Source: a virus
Direction: 5' to 3' (one strand)
IMG/VR virus record: IMGVR_UViG_3300027797_000013
Location: 1 to 64,000 of that record
Length of the DNA stretch: 64,000 bases
This document shows, piece after piece, positions 23,401 to 31,961 of the stretch (the first letter of the stretch is position 1; the number at the start of each line of letters is the position of its first letter). A program made the translations under genes and the position numbers. The notes under the pieces were generated by a model. It searched no databases. It was not told where the DNA came from and worked only from the letters and a program-made list of their open reading frames with translations.

Positions 23401-25183
23401 AAGAATACGTAACCGCTCCAGGGTTAAGCATATTTAGCTTAAGATTATAGCTTGAGTGTCCGGATGCTACCCAGCTTTGCATTGTTCCGGTGTATGCTGA
23501 CAGACTAACAATATGTAGTTTAGCGTCCGGAGTTATAGTCCCTATACCAACATTACCTGCACTGGTAACAGTCATCTTCGTTGTACCAGCAGTCTCGAGA
23601 TTTAAATTAAAATTGTCATTAGTGCCAACGAGCAAGTTAGCACCTTTAGTATTACCACCATCAAGAATATAATTAGCGCTGTTTGTGTTTACTGTTGTAT
23701 AAGTACTATTCCAGTTTGCGCTATTAGCATTGGTAGTAGTATAAGTGCTATTCCAATTAGCACTATTAGCATTAGTTGTAGTATATACACTTGACCAATT
23801 TGCACTGTTTGCATTTGTCGTAGAGTAAACACTACTCCAATTAGCGCTATTTGTATTTACAGTTGTATATGTAGTGGCACCATTAGCACTTATAGTATTG
23901 ACTGAAGTATATGCACTATTCCATAAGCTTGAATTACCTCCTAAAGCGTATACTATATTGGATGAGCTTATATTTCCTGCAACTGTTAGCTTTTCATTCG
24001 GAGTCGCTGTTCCAATACCTATATTACCTGCACTGGTAACGGTCATTCTTGTCGATCCACCAGTTACAATCTCCAGGTCTCTATTTTGACCAGTGCCGGC
24101 CGCGCTAAGACCAATCTGTGTAGCACTTGTAGTGCCAGCGTTAGTACGAATAGAAAATCTCTCGTAGTTAGAAGCGTCCGTATAGGAATTGTAGAGTCTG
24201 AAAGCTTGAGGGCTAACTCCATTGCGTTGAGCTAAGATGTTGGCAGTTTCTTGTCCAAGAGCTAGAGTTGCAGTTGGGTTGTCTGAGTCTACGCTAGAAG
24301 CCCAAATCAACCGGAAGTCATCTTTAATTGATATATCGTTTTCGTTTACTCCAAAAGCCACATCGCCTCCATTATAGAAAACAATACCCCTCTGAGCTCC
24401 CGCTCCTCCGGCTCCCTCTCTAATAATTGGCCCATTCGGAAGTTTAAAGGAAGTACCAGCAGTTACAGCCCCCACCTTATCAACTTTAAATTTACTAACT
24501 CCGCTTACCTGTAAATCCATCAAATTACTCGCTGCATTAGAAGCAGTATCAGTAACATTCAACTTAATTGCCGTAGGAGTTCCACTAGTATTCCAAGTCT
24601 GAGCTAGGTTTAAAATCGAGCCGGATAATGCACCGCTACCTGCTAGAGTAGTATCATCTATGTCAAGTCTCGCAGTTGCACCCCCACTCATACCTAAGGC
24701 TAGATTCCCTGAATTTATATAACTATTGCCATTTCCTGTTATAAATACAGAATTTGAATTAGATCCATTGAATAAATATAAAGCTCCAGATCCAGTGCCT
24801 TCATCTACTAACCAAGCTGTCCTATCATCGGCAGCTCTATTTAATTTTAAACCATCTGTAGTTCCTGTTGTAACTATTTCTAATTTAGTGGAAGGGGTCG
24901 TAGTGCCAATGCCAACATTACCTGCACTGGTAACCGTCATCCTCGTCGATCCACCAGTCTCTAAATTTAAAGAGTAATTGTCGTTTGTACCTATAGTAAG
25001 AGCAGATCCGAGCGAATTACCATCAACAAGTGCAGCTAGACCACTTAGACTCGGTTGTAAGCCTAAGTACTGCCTTGAACTCACAGTTGGAAATATAGCA
25101 TTACCTACATTATCTATTAATGATACCGATGGTACACCTACAGATATACCATTCTTTGCGTTGAATTTTGTGTTTAATGCCAT
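20435..25183 (-). CDS. Giant tail fibre protein
   Basis: 1582 residues. The protein alternates GNVGIGTxTP fibre modules with four arrays of a 14-residue repeat (VYTTTNANSANWSS type). The last 100 residues, FLIDHPTQEGKKLQYGVVES then VLVRGKTSE and YNYTIYGERKDVDKLITKI, are a conserved C-terminal domain of T4-like cyanophage fibres. It is likely the long distal fibre that reaches the host. DNA blocks repeat almost exactly (for example 22980-23080 and 23930-24030), which invites recombination. No late box is adjacent; an 18-bp hairpin precedes it. Confidence 0.85.
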   Translation of the reverse strand: MALNTKFNAKNGISVGVPSVSLIDNVGNAIFPTVSSRQYLGLQPSLSGLAALVDGNSLGSALTIGTNDNYSLNLETGGSTRMTVTSAGNVGIGTTTPSTKLEIVTTGTTDGLKLNRAADDRTAWLVDEGTGSGALYLFNGSNSNSVFITGNGNSYINSGNLALGMSGGATARLDIDDTTLAGSGALSGSILNLAQTWNTSGTPTAIKLNVTDTASNAASNLMDLQVSGVSKFKVDKVGAVTAGTSFKLPNGPIIREGAGGAGAQRGIVFYNGGDVAFGVNENDISIKDDFRLIWASSVDSDNPTATLALGQETANILAQRNGVSPQAFRLYNSYTDASNYERFSIRTNAGTTSATQIGLSAAGTGQNRDLEIVTGGSTRMTVTSAGNIGIGTATPNEKLTVAGNISSSNIVYALGGNSSLWNSAYTSVNTISANGATTYTTVNTNSANWSSVYSTTNANSANWSSVYTTTNANSANWNSTYTTTNANSANWNSTYTTVNTNSANYILDGGNTKGANLLVGTNDNFNLNLETAGTTKMTVTSAGNVGIGTITPDAKLHIVSLSAYTGTMQSWVASGHSSYNLKLNMLNPGAVTYSFDLTNNNTLYSNNLVLDRGNVGIGTAAPNNKLDVIGNAFIGDSTTAGTALAVSTGNGSVNKGGLSIVNSPAVSYTALSLQTNWSDGAGGDIVKIFNATGTKFLINNNGNVGIGTATPNEKLTVAGNISSSNVVYASGGNSNLWNSAYSSVNTISANGATTFTTVNTNSAAWSNAYTTTNANSANWSNAYTTTNANSANWSSVYTTSNANSASWSSVYSSYNAASATILKGTISSTGQGNITIPRVGGGNESVTISELGTSGNPTFNNLTVSGNLSVVGDFTYLNTGVSVTSALSVVNTGTGPALVVRQSGTTPIAHFIDADGTGDIVFDNNGFVGLGTATPNQRLTVVGGISSTNVVYASGGNSDLWNSAYTSVNTISANGATTFTTVNTNSANWSSVYTLTNSNSANWSSVYTTTNTNSAGWASAYTTTNTNSAKWNSDYTTVNTNSAKWDSTYTTVNTNSANYILDGGNTKGVALIVGTNDNFNLNLETAGTTKMTVTSGGNVGIGTTTPTSKLEIVDTTSAISLSGAALNIAHTWNAPGVDVTAIKLNVNSSASGTNSKLLDLQIGGTSYFNVDKAGATTMASAVFVTGGNSNLWNSNYTTTNTNSAKWASAYTTTNTNSANWSSVYTTVNANSASYIVNGGNTLGGTITIGTNDANNFNLETSGTARVSISSTGQVGIGTTTPDADLVVYKNVTGAPTTLKIRTASSTASRLDFYRTDAYVATRFDVLSTNEFQFYNNNDVATPKYIISGTTGNFGIGTTSTAQKVTIGGSLSASGSLYGERAILGDTAASVYLERDAINALGIRNSTAAQTLNVYGTYTSVTNFERLTLAASSLGGVIGHYAGGGGGVARDLLFQTSGTTRMTIAAAGSVNVAGHFSAATKSFLIDHPTQEGKKLQYGVVESNQHSVLVRGKTSESIIELPEEWSGLVHKDSVTVQLTPIGSYQQLYVVSQDNQRVVVGGSTGKYNYTIYGERKDVDKLITKI
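21465..21640 (-). repeat. 14-residue repeat array A of the giant fibre
   Basis: Tandem 42-base units encoding (V/A)YTTxNxNSAxWxS. Same unit as in arrays B to D and in the 25253 fibre. Confidence 0.75.
22000..22335 (-). repeat. 14-residue repeat array B of the giant fibre
   Basis: About eight 42-base units, ending near a SVNTISANGATTFTTVNTNS block that recurs in arrays C and D. Confidence 0.75.
22735..22990 (-). repeat. 14-residue repeat array C of the giant fibre
   Basis: About six 42-base units. The unit boundaries and flanking LWNSAYSSVNTISANG block match array D almost base for base. Confidence 0.75.
23660..23940 (-). repeat. 14-residue repeat array D of the giant fibre
   Basis: About six 42-base units; followed (in gene order, preceded) by a 100-base block nearly identical to that of array C. 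Confidence 0.75.
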
Positions 25184-25213
25184 ATACTCGGTTCCGTTCC
25201 CCTCGTATAAAGT

Positions 25214-25236
25214 ATTTACATAGATATTATGTAAAT
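25214..25236 (-). promoter_or_regulatory. Hairpin upstream of the giant fibre gene
   Basis: ATTTACATA-gatat-TATGTAAAT, a perfect nine-base-pair stem in the gap between two fibre genes. No T-run follows on either strand; a GAGG 25 bases ahead of the fibre start lies between. Confidence 0.5.
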
Positions 25237-25252
25237 CTACTTTAAAATGTTA

Positions 25253-27535
25253 TTATGCTGCAACAGTGCGTTGTGCAACACCGTGTATAGAAGCAATACA
25301 CACGCCAGTAGTTGTAATAGCAAGATCAATAGTTGAGAAAGCAACAGTTATATCAACATTAGATAATAGAGAAGTTGCTTGAGCATCGATTATTGCGTAA
25401 ACAGTGCCGAACCCTTCTGTTCCATTATAAACAGTAAGTATTTCAAAAGCTGTTCTTGTAAAGCCCTGTGAAAGACTTACAACATAGCGTGCAGATTCAA
25501 CTTCAGCTTTTGCAAAGGTTGTTACTGTATTTACTCCTGAAGAAAGTGATTGAGCAAATACTCTTGTATTAGTATAACTAGCTGTTACACCACCTTCAGA
25601 GTACTGTTGAACTCTATGCGGACTTGTTATAATTACGTTACCTCCAATAGTAACATCGTCCCCGTTATCAGTTATAGTTGAGTTAGTTATACCAGATGCA
25701 TCTGAGAACTTAGGAATTGTATTAGCAGTTCTAGTAGAAGTACCGCTGATGAGAGCAGCTGCTGTAGTCCAGACCCCAGGGTTAATTGCACGATACTGTA
25801 ATGTACCACTAGACTCAATAACAACGCTGTTCGTAGTACCAGCAGCTAGACCACCAAGCTTCAAGGTATCTTTTGCAGATATACTGCCAGAGACGGTAAG
25901 TTTTTCACTTGGTACAGCACCAACAGGTGTACCAACTCCTATACTTCCCGTGTCAGAGAAGGTAATCGATCCACCCTGCCTATCAACAAATACAGCAATA
26001 GGTTCAGTACCACTCTGTTCCGCATAGAACGCCGGTCCAGTACCTGTATTTATAACAGATAGAGCAGAAGTTACACTAACTACAGTATCAAGTTGAGTAG
26101 TAGTTCCTTGTACAGTTAAGTTACCACCTATAGTAGTATTACCATCAACAATTAAGCTGTCATTAGTACGAAGAGTATTACCAGCAGCATCTCTAAATAT
26201 GTTAGTATCACCACCAAAGGTTAATATAGAGCCAGCTACTAGATTAACTGCGTTAGCATTAATAGTTATTGTATCTGCAGTATTATCACCTAAAGTCGTA
26301 GTACCTAGAACAGTTAACGCGCCTGCGACTATCAAATTGTCATCTGTCTTAAGAGTATCAGTAGTACTTCTATATAAATTAGCATCCCCAATCGTTATAG
26401 TTCCGCTCGCAGGCATTGTGAGTGCACTACCTAGAGTTACATTACCTACAGCGTTTAACGTACCTCTTAATGAAGTATTGCCAAGTGCATCAAAGGTTCC
26501 ATTAGCAGTGAGAGGTCCTCCAACGGTGACAGCCCCGCCGGATTGAGTTATAATAGAGTTAACTAATTGACCGTTACTATCATCCCAATAAGTTATAGTA
26601 TTATTGCTTAAAGCTGCAGCATTCTTCAGTATTAGTTTCTCACTACTTATAGCTAAGCCTTCACCGAAGAGGTCAGTTAAAAAGGCCGTGAAAGTTATAT
26701 ACTTATTAACACCGTCATTAACGAAAATTTTGGTTGCACCGACTAAGTCAGATGTTGAAGTTCCTGGAAATATCGCATTAGCATTAAGATTAGTTAATGC
26801 TGAACCATCACCAGATAAGGTGATCGCTGAAAACCCTCCAGTTACAGTTAATCCAGAAAATGTCGGCGTACCAGTGGTTCCTAAGTTAGTTAAATTTCTA
26901 GTTACTGACCCACCATCTAATTCTACAACGTTAAACGCACCCTGCGTACCGGTTATAGTAACATCATCTATGGTAGTGCCGGATGCGGCACCATACGCAG
27001 AATATACACTAACTCCTTGAGCATATGCAGTGTTCCAGTTAGCGCTGTTAGCATTAGTAGTTGAATAGGTACTATCCCACTTAGAAGAGAGGGCATTAGT
27101 AGTTGCGTAATCAGAGTCATACTTCGAAGAGAGAGAATTGAGTGAGGTATAAGTTGATTCCCATCTACTAGATAGGGTATTAGTTGTAGTACGAAGACTT
27201 ACAAGAGATGCATCGGTAAGAGTACTGTTAGCAAATCCAGATCCACTCCATTGAACTAAGTTGCCATTAGTTAATGAAGAGGCACCTGAAATAGTAATGG
27301 TCGCAGTTGAGCCACCGTTATAAGAAAAAGTGTTTATGCCTGAACCATTAGTTAAGGTAGCTAATGTAATGTTTGCAATGACCGTTGCTAAGTCTCTACC
27401 ACCAGATAGAATCTTACCATAAGTGTCGATTGCTACTTTAGTAGAATCATATGTTGTACTACTACCAGCTTTAAATAAGCCGCTTATACCAACAGTTAGT
27501 GAATCTTTTACTCGGAAATCTCTTGTAAGTGCCAT
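25253..27535 (-). CDS. Tail fibre protein
   Basis: 760 residues. The N-terminus MALTRDFRVKDSLTVGISGL is nearly the same type as the giant fibre (MALNTKFNAKNGISVG), and a short set of the same 14-residue repeats follows near residue 130. GDGSALTNLNANAIFPG and repeated VGGPLTANGTF segments build the shaft. The C-terminal 130 residues form a separate domain rich in strands. A late-type box (CATAAGTA) ends five bases before the ATG. It is probably another segment of the same fibre or an alternative fibre. Confidence 0.8.
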   Translation of the reverse strand: MALTRDFRVKDSLTVGISGLFKAGSSTTYDSTKVAIDTYGKILSGGRDLATVIANITLATLTNGSGINTFSYNGGSTATITISGASSLTNGNLVQWSGSGFANSTLTDASLVSLRTTTNTLSSRWESTYTSLNSLSSKYDSDYATTNALSSKWDSTYSTTNANSANWNTAYAQGVSVYSAYGAASGTTIDDVTITGTQGAFNVVELDGGSVTRNLTNLGTTGTPTFSGLTVTGGFSAITLSGDGSALTNLNANAIFPGTSTSDLVGATKIFVNDGVNKYITFTAFLTDLFGEGLAISSEKLILKNAAALSNNTITYWDDSNGQLVNSIITQSGGAVTVGGPLTANGTFDALGNTSLRGTLNAVGNVTLGSALTMPASGTITIGDANLYRSTTDTLKTDDNLIVAGALTVLGTTTLGDNTADTITINANAVNLVAGSILTFGGDTNIFRDAAGNTLRTNDSLIVDGNTTIGGNLTVQGTTTQLDTVVSVTSALSVINTGTGPAFYAEQSGTEPIAVFVDRQGGSITFSDTGSIGVGTPVGAVPSEKLTVSGSISAKDTLKLGGLAAGTTNSVVIESSGTLQYRAINPGVWTTAAALISGTSTRTANTIPKFSDASGITNSTITDNGDDVTIGGNVIITSPHRVQQYSEGGVTASYTNTRVFAQSLSSGVNTVTTFAKAEVESARYVVSLSQGFTRTAFEILTVYNGTEGFGTVYAIIDAQATSLLSNVDITVAFSTIDLAITTTGVCIASIHGVAQRTVAA

Positions 27536-27540
27536 ACTAA

Positions 27541-27548
27541 TACTTATG
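27541..27548 (-). promoter_or_regulatory. Late-type box for the 25253 fibre gene
   Basis: CATAAGTA on the minus strand, exactly five bases before the ATG. One base differs from the consensus. Confidence 0.5.
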
Positions 27549-27564
27549 CCTTACTACATATTTC

Positions 27565-29382
27565 TTAGAAGAAATTTGTTCTGTTACCTTTAAAAATAAA
27601 ATTACTCATCATGTGAGTATTCATCGCAATTGCTGAGAGACAAACTCTTTGATTTATAATAGAGGCACCAAATTCAACGAAAGGATATTCGGTAGTATGG
27701 TTAGAGCTATACTCTGAAGCAACTACTATAGTATTATTTGCAACTAAGTTAATTTCGCCGTAATATATGTCTCCAGTATATGAGTCTTCTACTTGTAAAA
27801 CATATTTAGAACTCTTCATCGCTGATAGAGGAAATGCGTCTAATAGATTATAATTCTGCAAACCAGTCTTATAGAAAAGAAAATTAGGTTTTAAGTTTAG
27901 CTCAAAATAGTCATTAACGCCAGACCCGTCACTATTGCCTAATATGTATGCGATGTTAACTGCTGAAAGAATAACGGTGCTACCAGGTGATAGTCCTAAA
28001 GTACTATTCCATTCATTAGCAACGAAAGAGTTTATACTATTTGACGTCGCTACTATGTTTTTGTCAAAGTTTTGAATTAGGTAGGAATAAAGAGCAGATA
28101 CTCTAGAATTAAGATCATCTATCTGTTCCTGTTCAGCTGAAACTACTGTTTGAAGGCTACTTACATCATACGCATTGTTCGCTATAAGCTCCTCAAGTGT
28201 ACCTTGAACATTATAGGTAGATGTAGTGTTAAAATAAGTTGTTTCGGGGCTGTATAAAGGTCTTACTTTAGTTGAGGACTCTTGAACATCAGAATATAGA
28301 CTAGATATAGAAAGAATTTCTGTGCTACCGTCGACAATTATCTCGTTAGCTGCTTCAAAAGAGTATGGTATATTAAACCAGTTAGTATTAACAGTTAAAT
28401 CAGTCGTGCCAGCAACACTCAATGCACCAGTGACCGTGCCACCTGTTTTCGGTAAGTAATCCTCATTACTTAATATTTGAGATAAAGTACTTAGAAAGAT
28501 ATCATTTATATCTCTACCTCCTGAAAGGATTCTACCATTGATATCGAGGCTACCATTCATAGTACCACCATTAGCGTACTGAACAGCAACTGAGCCGCCT
28601 CCACCGCCACCTGATGATAGTTCAATTAACCTCTTAAGTGACGATATCTCCGTTGTAAACTTACCAGCAATAGATTTCTCTAATTCTTTTTTAACAGCTT
28701 TAAGATCTATCTCTCTTACTGATCCGTTAGCCTCCTTAATAACAATATTAGGTACATCAGTCTTTAACTGCTCAATAGCACTTAGAATAGAATTCTCTCT
28801 CTCAATAATTAGATTGATACAGTCATCTCTAGTATTTTGATTAATATTATTATTACTCTCTGTTACTGATTTAATTCTATTATCTACTATCTTCTCTAAT
28901 CTATCTGTTAACTGCTTACTCGCTTCTTCTAGATTTTTCTGTTCTAGGCTCTTAGTGCTCTCCCTATCAAATCTCTTAGCTTTCTGTATATCTTCGAGTA
29001 ATGATTCCTTATTTCGAAAGACTATTTCATTGAAGTCATCAGAATCAATATCTTCCAATGCAAGTAAGTCATCGACTATATTCTCTATATTCTCCTTATG
29101 TACTACATCCTGTATAAAAGAAGCATTAGCCTTATTAAAGAATGCACTAAATACACCCTGCTGTAGTACAAAGGGCGCGGTATACTCCTTACCCTCTATA
29201 ACTAAAGGTATACTAAGGACTGGTGAGCCTTTATACTCATCAATCTTTTCTGCAATGTATTTACTACCGTTTAGTTCAAGCTCATAGATATCAAAATATA
29301 TCTCTTGATACTCAGGTACTGTTAAAATATTAATATTATGAGTTGTATTTTTTACCCTAATATTCTCATTAAACATTAACAT
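27565..29382 (-). CDS. Proximal fibre or baseplate-fibre connector
   Basis: 605 residues. Residues 1-110 form a globular head (IYFDIYELELNGSKYIAEKI, then SIPLVIEGKEYTAPFVLQQG). Residues 120-250 are coiled coil with charged heptads. Then SSGGGGGGSVAVQYANGG and fibre modules (MNGSLDINGRILSGGRDIND) lead to a C-terminal domain from about 470. The layout suits a trimeric protein that anchors the fibre to the baseplate. A late box sits exactly five bases before ATG 29382, favouring this start over the second Met at codon 3. Confidence 0.65.
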   Translation of the reverse strand: MLMFNENIRVKNTTHNINILTVPEYQEIYFDIYELELNGSKYIAEKIDEYKGSPVLSIPLVIEGKEYTAPFVLQQGVFSAFFNKANASFIQDVVHKENIENIVDDLLALEDIDSDDFNEIVFRNKESLLEDIQKAKRFDRESTKSLEQKNLEEASKQLTDRLEKIVDNRIKSVTESNNNINQNTRDDCINLIIERENSILSAIEQLKTDVPNIVIKEANGSVREIDLKAVKKELEKSIAGKFTTEISSLKRLIELSSGGGGGGSVAVQYANGGTMNGSLDINGRILSGGRDINDIFLSTLSQILSNEDYLPKTGGTVTGALSVAGTTDLTVNTNWFNIPYSFEAANEIIVDGSTEILSISSLYSDVQESSTKVRPLYSPETTYFNTTSTYNVQGTLEELIANNAYDVSSLQTVVSAEQEQIDDLNSRVSALYSYLIQNFDKNIVATSNSINSFVANEWNSTLGLSPGSTVILSAVNIAYILGNSDGSGVNDYFELNLKPNFLFYKTGLQNYNLLDAFPLSAMKSSKYVLQVEDSYTGDIYYGEINLVANNTIVVASEYSSNHTTEYPFVEFGASIINQRVCLSAIAMNTHMMSNFIFKGNRTNFF

Positions 29383-29387
29383 ACACG

Positions 29388-29395
29388 TATTTAAG
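29388..29395 (-). promoter_or_regulatory. Late promoter box for the proximal fibre gene
   Basis: CTTAAATA on the minus strand, five bases (CGTGT) before ATG 29382. Confidence 0.65.
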
Positions 29396-29422
29396 GTAGA
29401 CCTGACGTATTACTAGTCGGTA

Positions 29423-29746
29423 TTAACGTTGAGGGTTAAGACTATAATATTGTGTTCTAAAGTAGAGGGTTCCAGCTCCAGATGCAGTCTTTGCACTTAC
29501 CTGTCCTGAATTAGTTATACCTCTTATAGTTGTACTCTCGTTTGATTCTAGAAGAAGACGATTAGAATCAGCAGCGTATGATGAATCGTAGATATAAACA
29601 GAATTACCAGTCTTGTTTATAATAATAACTTCGGAACAAGGATAAGCGCTTAGAGCTACTAATGCGGTGGTAACAGGTTGATTGAAAGATCTACAATCGT
29701 TAATGTTATAGAAGGTAGAACCGTTGTTGGTTGAAGATATCGCCAT
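29423..29746 (-). CDS. Small virion-type protein
   Basis: 107 residues, all beta with SEVIIINKTGNSVYIYDSSY and ESNESTTIRGITNSGQVSAK. Similar small proteins with a bIIxNxTGxxIxIYD core occur in T4-like marine phages as structural proteins. A perfect TATAAATA at 29752-29759 stands exactly five bases before the ATG, so the transcript should begin on the start codon. It leads the minus-strand fibre block. Confidence 0.65.
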   Translation of the reverse strand: MAISSTNNGSTFYNINDCRSFNQPVTTALVALSAYPCSEVIIINKTGNSVYIYDSSYAADSNRLLLESNESTTIRGITNSGQVSAKTASGAGTLYFRTQYYSLNPQR

Positions 29747-29751
29747 ATATT

Positions 29752-29759
29752 TATTTATA
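29752..29759 (-). promoter_or_regulatory. Perfect late promoter TATAAATA
   Basis: Minus strand, exactly five bases before ATG 29746. It begins the late fibre block directly after the terminator of the queF operon. Confidence 0.75.
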
Positions 29760-29765
29760 ACAGAA

Positions 29766-29795
29766 CATAAAAAACCTCTACTATAGTAGAGGTTT
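29766..29795 (-). terminator. Terminator of the queF-dpdA operon
   Basis: Minus strand stem AAACCTCTAC-tata-GTAGAGGTTT followed by TTT. It separates the base-modification operon from late fibre genes. Confidence 0.85.
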
Positions 29796-29815
29796 ATAAA
29801 AATTTTAAATATTTA

Positions 29816-30802
29816 CTATTGACGAGGTAACTTAGAGTGTAGAAACTCAGCATCGCTTAACTGCTTATGCTTAAGACTCTTATCTGAAATACGTTCAGGA
29901 TTAATATCCCAAGAACCACGACGAGCATATAAACACTTAACTGATAGCGATTGCGGAGATAGAAAGTCCCATAGACGTTTATAGATAGCCTCGCAAATCT
30001 CTTCATGGAAGTGACACTCATCGCGGAATGATACAATATACTTTAGTAGCGAAAGAGGAGTAACAGTCTTAGCACCTACATAAGAGATGAATACATCTCC
30101 AGTATCGGGCTGAGAAGTTACACGACAACGTGACCTTAGTAGTGCGCTATGATAATGAAACGTTTGAAAGTCTGCACTAGTAAACATATCATTAGGAGGT
30201 AAATCACCACTAGAGTCTAATACCTGCAATAGTTCAGGAGTCTCAGTATAGGTATCAAACTCATCCTTAACACCTACAAATGTATCTTCTAGTGTAACAT
30301 ATGTATTCCAGGCAAGAGAGTCAGAAGTCTCAAGGTTCCATAAATCACCAGCTGTCTCATAGTCTAATTCTACAGCCTCGCGATTACTATAAATAAACAC
30401 CCTTACCTCAGCCTCAACCAAAGCAGATAGATCTTTCGATGCACGAGCTTCAATCTCTCTTAGTACTTCAGAAGAGGTAGTGCCTAGCTTAGTCATGCTA
30501 AACGAGTTAAAGTATAGCTTAACTGACTTAGACTCTACAATATACTTACTTGAACAAGGATAAACAAACTTACAAATACCAACAGCAGGTAGACCACTAT
30601 AGGTAAGACCAGTAACTTCATATCCATTCCATGTATCAGTACCTACGAATGGTAAGTTATCATCTGAAATATCTAAATGAGTACGATTCGATTGACGAGG
30701 TTCACGAACCAAAAGAGTAGGATCATACTCTGCAGCATAAGCTGAAGATTGACCGAGATGCTTACTGATATTTGAATTATCGAGTTCTACTTTAGTTTTC
30801 AT
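29816..30802 (-). CDS. queF: 7-cyano-7-deazaguanine reductase QueF
   Basis: 328 residues, long-form QueF as in E. coli. NISKHLGQSSAYAAEYDPTL and NLPFVGTDTWNGYEVT are its typical N-terminus, ESKSVKLYFNSF (90-101) is the QueF motif, and CRVTSQPDTGD places catalytic Cys226 and Asp233. YIVSFRDECHFHEEICEAIY and ARRGSWDINPERIS follow as in the family. It reduces preQ0 to preQ1 with NADPH. It is the last gene of a four-gene operon with a dpdA-like and a formyltransferase gene, and a terminator follows. In this setting preQ1 would serve DNA modification. Confidence 0.92.
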   Translation of the reverse strand: MKTKVELDNSNISKHLGQSSAYAAEYDPTLLVREPRQSNRTHLDISDDNLPFVGTDTWNGYEVTGLTYSGLPAVGICKFVYPCSSKYIVESKSVKLYFNSFSMTKLGTTSSEVLREIEARASKDLSALVEAEVRVFIYSNREAVELDYETAGDLWNLETSDSLAWNTYVTLEDTFVGVKDEFDTYTETPELLQVLDSSGDLPPNDMFTSADFQTFHYHSALLRSRCRVTSQPDTGDVFISYVGAKTVTPLSLLKYIVSFRDECHFHEEICEAIYKRLWDFLSPQSLSVKCLYARRGSWDINPERISDKSLKHKQLSDAEFLHSKLPRQ

Positions 30803-30822
30803 TATTGATTTATTATAAATTA

Positions 30823-31389
30823 TTAAATACTGATATCAAGTCCTTTTAGCTTAAGAGTCTCTTTAATAGTTTGAAGACGCTCTCTAACAGAGCCCTTTAA
30901 CACTATCACATTACTATACTCATGAGTACTAAAGTGCTCATCAAAGAGTTTAATAATACCATTTCTAAAGTCTACATCAATACTACGCTCACCATCATCA
31001 TCAAGCAATACACCCTCAGGTGAAGTTACAAATATAACATCATACTTACTAACAGTAAGCTCATGCATAGTCTGCGCAAAGCTATAAGCACTCATATCTA
31101 ATCCATTCTCGCACAACCAATGAGTATAGATAAGACCATCAATAGAGCATCTATCTAATATAACATTGATAGATTGATTATTATTAACATTGTAAGCATT
31201 AGCAACATGCTGAGTCATAATCATCATCTGCGTAAGTATACTACCTTGCTCATTAATAGGTAGAGCATATTTACGTTTGATATATCTAGTAACCTCAGGA
31301 ATAAACTTGAAATCAGGATTCCTATCTGATAGATAATTTAGCAAAGTAGTCTTACCAGTACTTTGAGCCCCACAAAAAGTAATAATCAT
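30823..31389 (-). CDS. P-loop kinase, AAA_28/NadR-like
   Basis: 188 residues. FCGAQSTGKTTLL at the N-terminus is Walker A, FIPEVTRYIKRKY and NVILDRCSIDGLIYTHWL follow as in NadR-type and related nucleoside or nucleotide kinases, with DRC as the Walker B-like acidic site. It would phosphorylate a small molecule, perhaps a nucleotide. It lies between dpdN-like and queF in a tight operon, three bases from the former, so a role in nucleotide supply for base modification is possible. Substrate unknown. Confidence 0.65.
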   Translation of the reverse strand: MIITFCGAQSTGKTTLLNYLSDRNPDFKFIPEVTRYIKRKYALPINEQGSILTQMMIMTQHVANAYNVNNNQSINVILDRCSIDGLIYTHWLCENGLDMSAYSFAQTMHELTVSKYDVIFVTSPEGVLLDDDGERSIDVDFRNGIIKLFDEHFSTHEYSNVIVLKGSVRERLQTIKETLKLKGLDISI

Positions 31390-31392
31390 ATA

Positions 31393-31956
31393 TTAGTATA
31401 ACTTGTTAAATGCTTTAATCCACGCCTCATGTGACGTCTTTTTAACTCTTGCTCTCATGTCATCCAATGACTTACAAAAGATAGCAGGGATGTAATCTGA
31501 ACTAAGGATAGTGCCTGAATCAACCTCAGGCACTACCTTATGTACTACACTACCAACAAAGTGATATGTATCGATCTTCTCCCAAGCTCTTTCAACTGGA
31601 TCTTTACCCTTCAGTTCAGGAAAGAAAGTAATCATACCAGGATGTCCGTTATAGATAGTATATTCATTGCAGATCTCCTCTGGTATAATGTTAAGCCATC
31701 CATGAAGAGTTACTAGAGTATTTTTAGGTTCACCTAGCATCTCTCGCAAGACATTCACATCTTTACGAGATTTTTTTGGTACAATACTCACACTAGATAC
31801 ATCCCATAGCTCAGGATGCCAAGTACTAGGATCATTGTTATCAGTAATAATAGCAGTAGGTGACCTACCTAGATGCTTACTAAGATTAACAATTTCGCTT
31901 CCTGTCTGGGAGAACATCGCGATCCAATTATCATCGCTGCTAAATTTGTCAGTCAT
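31393..31956 (-). CDS. dpdN: Formyltransferase, probable dPreQ1 formyltransferase DpdN
   Basis: 187 residues. LHGWLNIIPEEI, IYNGHPGMITFFPELKGKDP and VGSVVHKVVPEVDSGTIL match the PurN/Fmt formyltransferase core; Asn103, His105 and Asp146 fall on the catalytic triad known from glycinamide ribonucleotide transformylase (Asn, His, Asp). Phage dPreQ1 formyltransferase (DpdN) has been predicted in published work on phage 7-deazaguanines. Direct operon linkage to queF and a dpdA-like gene makes that role likely here. It would formylate the aminomethyl group of preQ1 in DNA using a formyl-folate donor. Confidence 0.75.
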   Translation of the reverse strand: MTDKFSSDDNWIAMFSQTGSEIVNLSKHLGRSPTAIITDNNDPSTWHPELWDVSSVSIVPKKSRKDVNVLREMLGEPKNTLVTLHGWLNIIPEEICNEYTIYNGHPGMITFFPELKGKDPVERAWEKIDTYHFVGSVVHKVVPEVDSGTILSSDYIPAIFCKSLDDMRARVKKTSHEAWIKAFNKLY

Positions 31957-31961
31957 AGATA

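Noticed and set aside
21465-23940. Regularly spaced repeats that could suggest a CRISPR array
   Set aside because: The units are contiguous 42-base coding repeats in frame with a fibre protein and have no spacer structure.
30823-31389. T4 gp1-type dNMP kinase
   Set aside because: The N-terminal P-loop and DRC site fit the AAA_28/NadR group better than gp1; the substrate stays open.
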